Shown here one piece after another: positions 38,351 through 47,415 of a stretch of 64,000 nucleotides of DNA. A model generated the notes under the pieces. The model did not search any database. It worked only from the letters and a program-made list of their open reading frames with translations, and was not told the DNA's origin. Position 1 is the stretch's first letter. Every line of letters starts with the position of its first letter. The stretch covers positions 1-64,000 of the forward strand of contig CAXBJB010000009.1 in NCBI GenBank assembly GCA_963976055.1. Reading direction: 5' to 3'. Origin of the DNA: UBA1479 sp963976055. GTDB lineage: Bacteria > Pseudomonadota > Alphaproteobacteria > Rhodospirillales > Casp-alpha2. Made by a program: the position numbers and the translations under genes.

Positions 38351-39967
38351 ATGAGTAAATACGCACGTTTCGCGTTGGCACTCGCGGTGGGCACTGGGCT
38401 CGCCATGGGTGCAACCGGACCGGCAAAGGCAGAGACGCCGAAGAAGGGGGGAACCCTCACTTACATCGTTGCTGCCGAAGCGCCGTCCTACGATCTGCAC
38501 AAGGAATCGACCTTTGCGGCAGTTCACCCGATCCGGCCGTTCTACAGCCTGCTGATTCGGGTCAACCCGGAAAATCCGCAGTCGCCGACGGACTTCCAGT
38601 GCGACATCTGCGTCGGCGAAGTTCCGAAGCCGACCGATGGCGGCAAGACCTACACCTTCAAGATCAAGAAGGGCGTCAAGTTCCATGACGGTCAGGTTCT
38701 GACCGCCCACGACGTGGCCGCCACCTACAACAAGATCGCCTTCCCGCCGGAAGGTGTCGCGTCGGTGCGCAAAGCCTTCTTCAAGATGCTCGACAGCGTT
38801 ACCGCGACGGACGACGAAACCGTCGTCTTCAAGCTGAAGTTCGCGACCGGCTCCTTCCTGCCGGTTATGGCCAACCCCATGAGCCCGATCTATTCCGCCA
38901 AGGACCTCAAGGAACACGGCTACGATTGGCATGAAAAGAACGTGAACGGCACCGGCGCCTTCAAGTTCAAGGAAGCCGTTGCGGGTTCGCACGTCGATGG
39001 CGTGCGGTTCGACGATTTCCATATGAAGGGCAAGCCCTACCTGGATGGTTTCCGGGCGCTGATCTCGCGCAAAATGGCCATCCGCGTTCAGGCCATCCGC
39101 GGCGACCGCGCGGCCATCGAATTCCGTGGTTTCCCGCCGAAACAGCGTGACGATCTCGTCGCGGCGCTGGGCAAGGACATCACGGTCCAGGAAAGCGACT
39201 GGAACTGCGTGCTTCTTTACACGCCGAACCATGGCCGTCCGGTCATGCAGGACCCGCGCGTCCGTCAGGCCCTGACCCTCGCAGTTGATCGGTGGGGCGG
39301 CTCCCAGCACCTGAGCCGTATCGCCATCGTCAAGACCGTTGGCGGCGTCGGCTTCCCGGGGCACCCCCTGTCGGCCACCAAGGCTGAACTGGTTCCCCTG
39401 AAAGGCTATGGCACCGACCTGAAGGCTGCTCGTGCAGAGGCCAAGAAGCTGCTTGCCGAAGCCGGCAAGTCGGACCTCAAGTTCGAGCTGATGAACCGCG
39501 GCACCGACCAGCCGTACAAGATCGTCGGCACCTGGCTGATCGGCCAGTGGCGTCAGATCGGCCTGGAAGTGACCCAGCGGGTCGAGCCGACCAAGACCTT
39601 CTACAATGAGCTCCGCAACACGAAGAACTTCGACGTGTCGCTGGACTTCAACTGTCAGTCGGTCGTTAACCCGCTTGTCGACGTTTCCAAGTTCATTGGG
39701 TCTGCCGGCAACAACTACGCCAACTTCAAGGGCCAGGACCAGCAGCTCGAAGAAATCTACGAGCAGATGCTGCAGGCGCCGGAAGAAGCCAAGCAGCGTG
39801 AGCTGATGCGCGTCATGGAAAAGCGGGCTCTGTCCGACCAGGCGCACATGGGTGTCACCCTGTGGTGGTACAAGATCAACCCGCACCGTTCCTATGTGAA
39901 GGGCTGGAAGATCGCACCGTCGCACTACCTGAACCAGAGCCTCGATCAGGTCTGGCTCGACAAGTAG
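38351..39967 (+). CDS. Peptide/nickel-type ABC transporter substrate-binding protein (SBP_bac_5)
   Basis: A 538-aa periplasmic binding protein with a classical Sec signal peptide (KYARFALALAVGTGLAMG, cleavage after AKA). Family motifs include GGTLTYIVAAEAPSYDLHK, FKIKKGVKFHDGQVLTAHDV (the SBP_bac_5 signature), PRVRQALTLAVDR and a C-terminal helical lobe. Length and domains fit DppA-like proteins that bind di- or oligopeptides or related solutes. AAGGAGACTT precedes ATG 38351. A perfect hairpin follows the gene, probably protecting the upstream mRNA part. Confidence 0.92.
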   Translation: MSKYARFALALAVGTGLAMGATGPAKAETPKKGGTLTYIVAAEAPSYDLHKESTFAAVHPIRPFYSLLIRVNPENPQSPTDFQCDICVGEVPKPTDGGKTYTFKIKKGVKFHDGQVLTAHDVAATYNKIAFPPEGVASVRKAFFKMLDSVTATDDETVVFKLKFATGSFLPVMANPMSPIYSAKDLKEHGYDWHEKNVNGTGAFKFKEAVAGSHVDGVRFDDFHMKGKPYLDGFRALISRKMAIRVQAIRGDRAAIEFRGFPPKQRDDLVAALGKDITVQESDWNCVLLYTPNHGRPVMQDPRVRQALTLAVDRWGGSQHLSRIAIVKTVGGVGFPGHPLSATKAELVPLKGYGTDLKAARAEAKKLLAEAGKSDLKFELMNRGTDQPYKIVGTWLIGQWRQIGLEVTQRVEPTKTFYNELRNTKNFDVSLDFNCQSVVNPLVDVSKFIGSAGNNYANFKGQDQQLEEIYEQMLQAPEEAKQRELMRVMEKRALSDQAHMGVTLWWYKINPHRSYVKGWKIAPSHYLNQSLDQVWLDK

Positions 39968-40001
39968 AGTTGCGCCTGACGCAGCCTTAACAAAAACCGG
40001 G

Positions 40002-40034
40002 GATCGCCCGCCGCCGGATCGGCGGCGGGCGATC
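40002..40034 (+). terminator. Intra-operon hairpin after the binding-protein gene
   Basis: GATCGCCCGCCGCC (40002-40015) pairs perfectly with 40021-40034 across a five-base loop (GGATC), between the DppA-like and DppB-like genes. It lacks a U-run, so it is more likely an mRNA stabiliser or partial attenuator than a full terminator. Confidence 0.7.
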
Positions 40035-40053
40035 AACCCCGATAGAGGAAGAC

Positions 40054-41025
40054 ATGGGTAAGTATATCCTTAAGCGTCTGATCGCGATGATTCCGACCCT
40101 GCTCGGGGCCGCGGTTCTGGTTTTCTTTTTGCTGCGCTTGGCGCCCGGCGACATCTGTGAGGTGCGCCTGCTTGGCACCGGCGCCACGGTGGCTCAGGAG
40201 CAGATCGACATCTGCCGCGAGAGCCTGGGGCTGGACAAGCCGCAGATCGTTCAGTTCTTCGATTTCGTCTGGGGCTATTTCATCTTTGATCTCGGCACCT
40301 CCATGTGGACGGGCCAGCCGGTTACCCATGAAATCGCGATCCGCTTCGAATTGTCCCTGCAGCTTGCTGTCATGGCGACCATCGTCGCCACGATTATCGC
40401 CATTCCGCTGGGCATCATCTCGGCCGTGAAGCAGAACACGCTCATCGATTACTTCGTGCGCGGGTTTGCCATCGCCGGTATCGCCATTCCGTCATTCTGG
40501 CTTGGCCTGATGATCATTCTCGGGCTTCTTGTGTTCAGCCAGGCCTGGTTCGGCGAACCTTGGATGCCTCCCATCATGTTCAAGTCGATCTGGGAAGACC
40601 CTGCACACAATCTGTCCCAGTTGATTTGGCCCGCCGTTGCGACCGGCTACCGTTATTCCGCCGTCGCTGCCCGCATGACCCGTTCAGCCATGCTTGAGGT
40701 TCTGCGCGAGGACTATGTCCGCACCGCACGGGCCAAGGGGATGGTGGAAAAGATCGTCATCAACCGCCACGCGCTGAAGAACGCGTTGTTACCGGTGGTT
40801 ACCATCCTGGCGCTCGAATTCGCGTTCCTGATGGGCGGGTTGGTTGTGACCGAACAGGTGTTCAACCTGAACGGTCTGGGCAACCTGATGGTCGACGGCG
40901 TCGAACACCATGACTTCACGATGACCCAGAACCTGGTGATGCTCGTCGTCATCGTGTTCGTCATCACCAACCTTATTACCGACTTGGCCTATGCGTGGCT
41001 CGATCCCCGCATTCGCTACTCGTGA
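40054..41025 (+). CDS. Peptide ABC transporter permease (DppB family)
   Basis: A 323-aa inner-membrane permease with six helices. MGKYILKRLIAMIPTLLGAAVL at the start, FDFVWGYFIFDLGTSM, and the EAA loop VLREDYVRTARAKGMVEKIVINRHALKNALLP are the DppB family signature. It forms a channel heterodimer with the DppC-like protein encoded next. Confidence 0.93.
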   Translation: MGKYILKRLIAMIPTLLGAAVLVFFLLRLAPGDICEVRLLGTGATVAQEQIDICRESLGLDKPQIVQFFDFVWGYFIFDLGTSMWTGQPVTHEIAIRFELSLQLAVMATIVATIIAIPLGIISAVKQNTLIDYFVRGFAIAGIAIPSFWLGLMIILGLLVFSQAWFGEPWMPPIMFKSIWEDPAHNLSQLIWPAVATGYRYSAVAARMTRSAMLEVLREDYVRTARAKGMVEKIVINRHALKNALLPVVTILALEFAFLMGGLVVTEQVFNLNGLGNLMVDGVEHHDFTMTQNLVMLVVIVFVITNLITDLAYAWLDPRIRYS

Positions 41026-41037
41026 CGGGATATAACG

Positions 41038-41937
41038 ATGGTTACCGTTTCTGAAATACAAACCGAAGCCCAGTTCGAGGAAGTCGCGCCGAAGAAGCCG
41101 TGGTCGCAGGTGATGCTCGACCTGTGCCGCAAGCAACCCCTCGGCGTATTCGGCCTGGCGATCGTCTTCGTGATGATCATTGCCGCGATCCTGGCCGAAG
41201 TCGTCTCGCCGAATGATCCCCTCCAGGAACATTTCGACGCCATGCTGGCGGCGCCGAGCGCTGAATATCTGCTCGGCACGGATGAATTCGGCCGCGACAT
41301 CCTGACCCGGCTTATCTACGGGTCTCGCACGGCCCTTCTGGTCGGCTTCGTCTGCGCCATCGTGGGTGCGACGGGCGGGCTCGTCCTGGGGGTCGCCAGC
41401 GCTTATTTCGGCGGCCTGTTCGACCTGATCCTGCAGCGCATCCTGGACGTGTTCATGGCGTTCCCGCTGATCATTCTGGCTCTGGCGGTCGTCGCCACCC
41501 TCGGGCCGGGGATCGAGAACGTGATGATCGCGATCATCCTGCCATTCATACCGCAATGCGCGCGCGTGGTGCGGTCCAATGCCCTGGCTATCCGCGAAAT
41601 TCCCTATGTGGATGCGGCCCGTGCGCTGGGCTTTTCCGATGCCCGCATCATCCTGCGGCACATGGTGCCGAACGTCATGGCGCCCTATCTGATCATGCTG
41701 ACCACATTCCTCGGTCAGGCGATCCTGCTGGAAGCCTCCCTGTCGTTCCTGGGGTTGGGCGTGCAGGATCCGACCCCGGCTTGGGGCCTGATGCTCAGTA
41801 ACGCGTCCGAGTTCTTTGAGGGTGCGCCCTGGGTTGCCGTCTATCCCGGTATCGCGATTTCCCTCAGCGTGTTCGGATTCAACCTGTTCGGTGACTCCGT
41901 GCGCGACGTTCTGGACCCGAAAATGCGTTCGCGCTAA
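41038..41937 (+). CDS. Peptide ABC transporter permease (DppC family)
   Basis: A 299-aa permease; N-terminal cytoplasmic extension, then a first helix (LGVFGLAIVFVMIIAAILAE), a periplasmic segment LLGTDEFGRDILTRLIYGSR (DppC signature) and EAA loop IPYVDAARALGFSDARIILRHMVPNV. It starts 12 bp after the DppB-like gene. Completes the transporter; a UUCG-loop terminator follows. Confidence 0.93.
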   Translation: MVTVSEIQTEAQFEEVAPKKPWSQVMLDLCRKQPLGVFGLAIVFVMIIAAILAEVVSPNDPLQEHFDAMLAAPSAEYLLGTDEFGRDILTRLIYGSRTALLVGFVCAIVGATGGLVLGVASAYFGGLFDLILQRILDVFMAFPLIILALAVVATLGPGIENVMIAIILPFIPQCARVVRSNALAIREIPYVDAARALGFSDARIILRHMVPNVMAPYLIMLTTFLGQAILLEASLSFLGLGVQDPTPAWGLMLSNASEFFEGAPWVAVYPGIAISLSVFGFNLFGDSVRDVLDPKMRSR

Positions 41938-41965
41938 GGGGCGGGAACGTACCTACGTTTACGGC

Positions 41966-41988
41966 AAGGGCGGCTTCGGCCGCCCTTT
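41966..41988 (+). terminator. Terminator at the end of the Dpp operon
   Basis: AAGGGCGGC (41966-41974), loop TTCG, GCCGCCCTT (41979-41987) then T. Stable UUCG-capped stem just after the DppC-like gene; the short U-run may allow read-through into the MlrC-like gene. Confidence 0.7.
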
Positions 41989-42021
41989 CCATTGGGGCTT
42001 CCGCATTAAGGACCACAGACC

Positions 42022-43557
42022 ATGACCAAACGTATCGCCATTCTTGGCTTCCTTCTTGAAAGCAACGCCTTCGCCCCGGTGACCACGCGGGCCGATTACG
42101 AACGGCGCTGCCTGCTTGCCGGCGCGGACATCCTGGCCGAGCTGGCGGCCCCCAATCCGCGCCTGCCCGTGGAGGTCAATGCCTTCTGTCAGCAGATGGA
42201 AAAGCTACATCCCGATTCCTGGGAAATGGTGCCGATCCTGGTCGGCGATGCCGAGCCGGGTGGCCCGGTGGAGAAGGGGTTCTTCGACTGGTTCGTCGCC
42301 GAGGTCGAGACGCGCCTGAAGGCGGCCGGGCCGCTTGACGGAGTCTATATCGTCAGCCACGGCGCGATGCGGGCGGAACATGAAACCGACCCCGACGGAC
42401 TGCTCTATGGCCGCGTCCGGGACATCGTCGGGCCGGAGGTGCCGATGATCGCGACCCTCGACCTGCACACCAACGTATCTCAGGTCATGGCCGATCATGC
42501 GGACGTGCTGATCGCCTATCTGACCAACCCGCATGTGGATCAGCGCGAACGCGCCGGCGAGGCCGCCCGCGCCATGGACGAGATGTTCCAGGGCATGCGC
42601 CCGCAGACGGCCTTCGTGAAGGTGCCCATCGCCGCCCCCTCGGTGGTGCTGCTGACGGCGACCGGCCCCTATGCCGACATCATCAACGCCGGTCAGGCCG
42701 CCCAGGCGGCGTCCGACGGCACGATCCTCAACGTCTCCGTCGCCGCCGGTTTTATCTATTCAGACAGTCCCAAATGCGGCATGTCGGTGATCGTCACCGC
42801 ACGGAACGACATCGCGCCGGCGCGGAAACTCGCGGGCGAACTCGCGCGTCGGCTCTGGGCCGACCATGAACGCTACCAGAAATCCCTGACATCGCTGCCG
42901 GACGCCGTCGCCATGGCGGTGGCAAACGGCCGGGATGCCAAGCGACCTGCCCAAATCCTGGCCGATGTCGCCGACAACCCCGGTGGCGGCGGCACGGGCA
43001 GCACCATCTATCTGCTGAAGGGCCTGATCGAAGCCGGTGCCGACGGCGTGGTCATGGGCGTCGTCATTGACGGCGGCGTGGCTAGCGACGCTCACGCAGC
43101 GGGTGAGGGGGCGGAAATCACGGCCCGCTTCAATCGCGCCCCCAAGACGGCCTTCGAGCAGGCCTATGAGATCCAGGCCAAGGTGCTGAAGCTGACCGAT
43201 GGTTCCTTTGTCGGGCGCCGCGGCATCCTGCGCGGCCGGTCGCTTTCCGTCGGCCCGGCGGCCTTGCTGGAGATCGGCGGCGTCCGCGTCGCCGTCGCGA
43301 CCCACCGCAAGCAGTGCGCCGACCCGGCCATGCTGGAAATGTTCGGCATCGACATCGCCCAGGCGCGCACGGTCGTCGTCAAATCGCGCGGCCATTTCCG
43401 CGCCGGGTTCGATGAATTCTTCCCGCCGGAAAACGTCTACGAGGTCGATTGTCCGGGCCTGACCTCGCCCGTGTTCACCAATTTCACCTGGGGCGATTTG
43501 TGCCGTCCCGTGTTTCCGCTCGATCAAGACACCACCTGGACGCCGCCCGCGTGGTGA
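42022..43557 (+). CDS. M81 family metallopeptidase (MlrC-like)
   Basis: A 511-aa zinc peptidase-like protein of the microcystinase C family. RIAILGFLLESNAF at the start, YIVSHGAMRAEHETDPDGLL, MIATLDLHTNVSQVM and IAYLTNPHVDQRERAGEAARAM contain the metal-binding residues, followed by GVVIDGGVASDAHAAG in the C-terminal domain. MlrC cleaves linear products of cyclic peptide breakdown, and family members are common beside peptide ABC transporters, as here, so it may hydrolyse the imported substrate. It has a near-complete family length. Confidence 0.9.
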   Translation: MTKRIAILGFLLESNAFAPVTTRADYERRCLLAGADILAELAAPNPRLPVEVNAFCQQMEKLHPDSWEMVPILVGDAEPGGPVEKGFFDWFVAEVETRLKAAGPLDGVYIVSHGAMRAEHETDPDGLLYGRVRDIVGPEVPMIATLDLHTNVSQVMADHADVLIAYLTNPHVDQRERAGEAARAMDEMFQGMRPQTAFVKVPIAAPSVVLLTATGPYADIINAGQAAQAASDGTILNVSVAAGFIYSDSPKCGMSVIVTARNDIAPARKLAGELARRLWADHERYQKSLTSLPDAVAMAVANGRDAKRPAQILADVADNPGGGGTGSTIYLLKGLIEAGADGVVMGVVIDGGVASDAHAAGEGAEITARFNRAPKTAFEQAYEIQAKVLKLTDGSFVGRRGILRGRSLSVGPAALLEIGGVRVAVATHRKQCADPAMLEMFGIDIAQARTVVVKSRGHFRAGFDEFFPPENVYEVDCPGLTSPVFTNFTWGDLCRPVFPLDQDTTWTPPAW

Positions 43558-43609
43558 CAGGGTGTCCCCGGAAGCGTATCATTGCCGGACAATCCGCAAG
43601 GAGGGTGCC

Positions 43610-43828
43610 ATGTCCCGTTTCGCCGCTTTGCTACTGAGCCTGCCGTTGTTCACGGCACCGCTGCCCGCCCTGGCCGGCGATGACGCTCCGGCGTCGGGCA
43701 CGGCGGCGGACATTCAGGGCTACATCTCCGCCATCACCGGGGATTTCGATCAGAACCCCCACAGCTGTTACGAAACGGACGACGATACACAAGAGCGCCC
43801 GGACTTGGCCAGCAGGCCGCAGTCCTAA
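43610..43828 (+). CDS. Small secreted hypothetical protein
   Basis: A 72-aa product with a clear Sec signal peptide (RFAALLLSLPLFTAPLPALA, cleavage near ALAG) and a short acidic mature part rich in Asp and Thr with a single Cys. AAGGAGGGTGCC is a strong ribosome binding site for ATG 43610. No family recognised; no neighbour suggests a role. Confidence 0.6.
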   Translation: MSRFAALLLSLPLFTAPLPALAGDDAPASGTAADIQGYISAITGDFDQNPHSCYETDDDTQERPDLASRPQS

Positions 43829-43875
43829 CCGCCGCCACCCCTCCTTTCCCTCCACCATCACGGAACATCTCACTC

Positions 43876-44745
43876 ATGGCCGTTCACCGTACCTACCTGT
43901 TTGCCCCCGGCAATCACGCGCGCCGGGCCGAAAAGGCGTTCACCCTTGATTGCGACGCCGTCATCCTGGACCTGGAAGACGCCGTCGCCGTCGCCGAAAA
44001 ACCGGCGACCCGTGCCCTGGTCGTCGAGACCCTGAAACAGAACCCCGGCAAGCGCGGATACGTGCGGGTCAACGCCTGGGATACGGAATTCTGCTTCAAC
44101 GACATCCTGGCTGTCACCGGCCCCTGGCTGACGGGGCTCGTGCTGCCCAAGGTCGAGGAGGCCGCCCAGGTCCTTGCCGTCGATTGGATTTTGGCGAACA
44201 TCGAACGGGACAAGGGCATGGACGTCGGCACCATCGACCTACTGCCGATTATCGAAACGGGCAAGGGCGTCGCTAACGTGCGCGCCATCGCGGCGACGGC
44301 GACCCGCGTGCGGCGGCTCAGCTTCGGCGCCGGCGACTACACCAAGGACATGTCGATGCGCTGGACCCTGGCGGAGACGGAGATCGACCACGCCCGGGCT
44401 GAAATCGCCCTGGCGTCCCGCGCCGAGGGGCTGGAGCCGCCCATCGATTCCGTGTGGATTCACATCAAGGATACGGACGGCCTTGTCCGTTCGGCGGAAA
44501 AGGTCCGCGACATGGGCTATCAGGGTAAGCTCTGCATCCATCCGGACCAGATCGGCCCGGTGAACGGCGTGTTCACGCCGACGGAAGAGCAGATTTCTTT
44601 CGCCCAGAAGGTCGTCGCCGCCTTCGAGGAAGCCGAGTCACGGGGCCTCGCCTCCATCCAGATGGACGGCTACTTCATCGACTATCCCATTGTCGACCAG
44701 GCCCGGCGCACGCTGGACCAGTGGCGGGACATCCAGAACCGCTGA
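43876..44745 (+). CDS. HpcH/HpaI aldolase/CitE-like lyase
   Basis: A 289-aa TIM-barrel enzyme of the citrate-lyase beta-subunit-like group, which cleaves or forms C-C bonds of CoA thioesters such as malyl-CoA or citramalyl-CoA. Evidence: RTYLFAPGNHARRAEKAF, CDAVILDLEDAVAVAEK (metal Asp/Glu), RGYVRVNAW, LLPIIETGKGVANVRAIAA and GKLCIHPDQIGPVNGVFTPT. The Gly-Lys-x-Cys-Ile-His-Pro element is diagnostic. First gene of the plus-strand side of a catabolic cluster; convergent with the SDR gene. Confidence 0.9.
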   Translation: MAVHRTYLFAPGNHARRAEKAFTLDCDAVILDLEDAVAVAEKPATRALVVETLKQNPGKRGYVRVNAWDTEFCFNDILAVTGPWLTGLVLPKVEEAAQVLAVDWILANIERDKGMDVGTIDLLPIIETGKGVANVRAIAATATRVRRLSFGAGDYTKDMSMRWTLAETEIDHARAEIALASRAEGLEPPIDSVWIHIKDTDGLVRSAEKVRDMGYQGKLCIHPDQIGPVNGVFTPTEEQISFAQKVVAAFEEAESRGLASIQMDGYFIDYPIVDQARRTLDQWRDIQNR

Positions 44746-44782
44746 ACGCCCCGCCGCCGGTGCTTGGTGTCGTCTCTGGGGG

Positions 44783-45538
44783 TCAGGTGCCGAGGAAGAG
44801 GCCGCCGTTGACGTGGATGGTCTGCCCTGTGATGTAGGCCGCATCGGGCTGGCACAGGAAGCGCACGGTGGCCGCCATTTCCTTCACGTCGCCCTGACGT
44901 CCCATGGGGATGTTCATGGCGTTGCGCGGGTTACCCGCACCGGCCGAGGCCGGGCGCACGGTTTCCGTGGCCCCCGGGGACACGCAATTGGCGGTGATGC
45001 CCTGGGTCGCGAATTCCGACGCGATGCCGTGGGTAAAGCCGACGATGGCCGACTTGCCGGTCAGGTTATGGATGCGGTTGGGCATGCCGATGTACCAACT
45101 AACGCCGCCCAGGGTGATGACCCGGCCCCATCCGGCCTTCAGCATGTGCGGGATCGCCGCCTGACACAGGTGAAAGGCGCTGTCGATGGTGGTGTCGACG
45201 ACGCGGCGGAAATCTTCGTGCGGCATTTCCAGAAACGCCTTCTGACCCCGGGTCGAGGCATTGACGACCATGATATCGACGCCGCCGAAGGCATCCACGG
45301 CGGCTTGAACTACCGCGTCGGCGCCGTCCTTGGTCGCCACGTCGGCCAGTTTGGCGACGGCCTTGCCGCCCACGGCCTCGATCTCTTTCACCACGGCATC
45401 TGCGGCATCCTGGTCCTGCACGCCATTGACAACGATGTTGGCGCCGTCGGCGGCCAGGGCCAGGGCCGTGGCCTTGCCGATGTTGCGCGACGATCCGGTG
45501 ATGACGGCGGTCTTTCCCGCCAGTGTTCCCTTGGACAT
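44783..45538 (-). CDS. SDR family oxidoreductase lacking the canonical Tyr
   Basis: A 251-aa short-chain dehydrogenase fold. Coenzyme motif TAVITGSSRNIGKATALALA, then VVNAST (NNAG-like) and catalytic Ser near LGGVSWY. The expected YxxxK reads NLTGK (Lys kept, Tyr position is Asn), so the usual catalytic Tyr is missing unless Tyr in SWYIG takes over. C-terminal TGQTIHVNGGLFLGT is normal. Start 45538 (MSKGTLAGKTAVITG). Likely part of the LigJ/LigK/TctABC catabolic cluster, transcribed in the same direction. Confidence 0.86.
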   Translation of the reverse strand: MSKGTLAGKTAVITGSSRNIGKATALALAADGANIVVNGVQDQDAADAVVKEIEAVGGKAVAKLADVATKDGADAVVQAAVDAFGGVDIMVVNASTRGQKAFLEMPHEDFRRVVDTTIDSAFHLCQAAIPHMLKAGWGRVITLGGVSWYIGMPNRIHNLTGKSAIVGFTHGIASEFATQGITANCVSPGATETVRPASAGAGNPRNAMNIPMGRQGDVKEMAATVRFLCQPDAAYITGQTIHVNGGLFLGT

Positions 45539-45667
45539 TCTTGAAGTCTCTCCCATGTGGTCGGGTTGCGTTGTGGGAAGGCACAGGCCTTCCATTGCCC
45601 GCCATATTATGGGGGACGCGGGCGCTTGTCTCGCGGCGAAGACGCGTTCAGATGGGAAAGGGGCGGT

Positions 45668-46345
45668 TCAGTCGACGAATTCACAGCCCTTGTCTTTAAG
45701 CGCCTTGTCGACCCAACCGCGGTCGATGGTGCCGTCGGCGATGGCGGCCATCTGCTTGTCTTCGGCGGCCTTTTTCTGCCGCGAGGCAGCGAGCACCACC
45801 TCGGCCTCTTCTTTGGGCACGCAGAGCACGCCGTCGCAATCGCCCAGGATCAGGTCGCCCGGGTTGATCCGCATGCCGTACAGGCTTATGGGAAAGCCGA
45901 TCTCGCCCGGGCCGTCTTTGTAGGGGCCGCGGTGGGACACACCTGCCGCGAAGACCGGCAGGTTGTGGTCGAGGAAGGCATCGCGGTCGCGCACGGCGCC
46001 GTTGAGGACCAATCCCGCGACGCCGCGCTTGATGGCCTGCATCAGCATCATTTCGCCGAACAGGGAATTGGTCAGGTCGCCGCCGCCGTCGACCACGATG
46101 ACGTCGCCTGGGGCCGCCGTATCGATCGCCTTGTGCAGCATCAGGTTGTCGCCGGGTCGGGTCAAGACGGTGAAGGCGGGGCCCGCCAGCACGCCGTCCT
46201 TGTGCATGGGGCGCAGCGCGTCGCCGCCCGCGAACATGCGCGACATGCAGTCGCCGACGTTGGCGACGGGCAGGGGTTTGAACGCGTCGACCAGGTCGGG
46301 CGAAATGCGTTCCCAGGTCTTCTTGATGCGGAATCCGACGGTCAT
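45668..46345 (-). CDS. RraA-like aldolase (LigK/CHA aldolase-like)
   Basis: A 225-aa protein, longer than RraA and of the length of 4-carboxy-4-hydroxy-2-oxoadipate aldolase (LigK/GalC), which yields pyruvate and oxaloacetate. Conserved points are PVANVGDCMSRMF, GPAFTVLTRPGDNLMLHKAI, DVIVVDGGGDLTNSLFG, GLVLNGAVRDRDAF (Arg and Asp) and GMRINPGDLILGDCDGVLCVP. The neighbouring LigJ-like hydratase gene makes the CHA aldolase role the favoured one, but dimethylmenaquinone-methyltransferase-like annotation is also common for this fold. Confidence 0.82.
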   Translation of the reverse strand: MTVGFRIKKTWERISPDLVDAFKPLPVANVGDCMSRMFAGGDALRPMHKDGVLAGPAFTVLTRPGDNLMLHKAIDTAAPGDVIVVDGGGDLTNSLFGEMMLMQAIKRGVAGLVLNGAVRDRDAFLDHNLPVFAAGVSHRGPYKDGPGEIGFPISLYGMRINPGDLILGDCDGVLCVPKEEAEVVLAASRQKKAAEDKQMAAIADGTIDRGWVDKALKDKGCEFVD

Positions 46346-46382
46346 GGGCTTGGTCTCCCTGGAGTGTTGTGCGTTACGGGTG

Positions 46383-47396
46383 TCAGGCGGCGGGCAGCTT
46401 GAGCCGCGAGAACACCTTGAGTGCGTTCTTGTAAAACACTTTTTCTTTTTCCTCCGCCGTCAGGTTGGCGGTCGCGTCGATGTAGCGTCGCGTGTCGTCG
46501 AACCATTCGCCCGTGTCCGGATCCTTGCAGCGCACGGCGCCGTGCAGTTCGGACGCGAACAGGATGTTGTCCACGGGCACGACCTCGGCCATCAGGTTGA
46601 TGCCCGGCTGATGGTAGACGCAGGTGTCGAAATACAGATTGTCGCCCATCATGTCCTTGGGCTCGGGCCGGTTCATGCCCATGGCGATGCCGCGGTAGCG
46701 GCCCCAGTGATAGGGCACCGCACCGCCGCCGTGGGGGATGATCAGCTTCAGACCCGGGAACCGTTCGAACAGGTCCGATTCCAGCAGCTGCATGAAGGCC
46801 GCCGTGTCGGCGTTGATGTAATGGGCACCTGTGAAGTGGAAGTTCGGGTTGCAGGACTGGCTGACGTGAATCATCGCCGGGACCTGCAGTTCCTCCAGCT
46901 TGGCGTAGAGGTCGAACCACCAGGGATCGGTCAGGGGCGGGTCGGTCCAATGGCCGCCGGACGGATCGGGGTTCAGGTTGACGCCGATGAAACCCAGTTC
47001 ATTGACCAGGCGCTCCAGTTCCGGGATCGAATTAGACGGCGAACATCCCGGTGACTGCGGCAACTGGCCCACGGGGGCGAAGTTGTTGGGGAACATGTCG
47101 CAGATGCGCTTGATCTGATCGTTGCAGATGCGCGACCACTGGATGCTCATCTTCTCGTCGCCGATGTGGTGGCCCATGCCGCCGGCGCGGGGGGAAAAGA
47201 TCGTCAAGTCCGTGCCGCGTTCCTGCTGCAGGCGCAGCTGTGTATTGGCGACGCTGTCGCGCAGTTCGTCATCGGAAACGACCGGCTCCTTGGCGCTCAT
47301 CTTGCTGAGGTCGCCTTTGGCGTCGATCTGTTCCTTGCGCCAGGCTTCGTGCTGGGCGGGGGCGGTGGTGTAATGGCCGTGGCAATCGATAATCAT
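46383..47396 (-). CDS. ligJ: 4-oxalomesaconate hydratase-like amidohydrolase (LigJ-like)
   Basis: A 337-aa amidohydrolase-superfamily enzyme. The sequence is close to LigJ as I recall it: MIIDCHGHYTTAPAQHE (HxH ligands), GTDLTIFSPRAGGMGHHIGD, LPQSPGCSP, VNLNPDPSGGHWTDPPLTD, HFTGAHYINADTAAFMQ, IPHGGGAVPYHWGRYRG, FDTCVYHQPGI and the metal Glu in FASELHGAV. LigJ hydrates 4-oxalomesaconate in protocatechuate/gallate 4,5-cleavage. Located beside a LigK-like aldolase and TctABC, while no ring-cleavage dioxygenase is present in the window. Confidence 0.85.
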   Translation of the reverse strand: MIIDCHGHYTTAPAQHEAWRKEQIDAKGDLSKMSAKEPVVSDDELRDSVANTQLRLQQERGTDLTIFSPRAGGMGHHIGDEKMSIQWSRICNDQIKRICDMFPNNFAPVGQLPQSPGCSPSNSIPELERLVNELGFIGVNLNPDPSGGHWTDPPLTDPWWFDLYAKLEELQVPAMIHVSQSCNPNFHFTGAHYINADTAAFMQLLESDLFERFPGLKLIIPHGGGAVPYHWGRYRGIAMGMNRPEPKDMMGDNLYFDTCVYHQPGINLMAEVVPVDNILFASELHGAVRCKDPDTGEWFDDTRRYIDATANLTAEEKEKVFYKNALKVFSRLKLPAA

Positions 47397-47415
47397 TGAG
47401 ACGTTTCCCGTGGTC

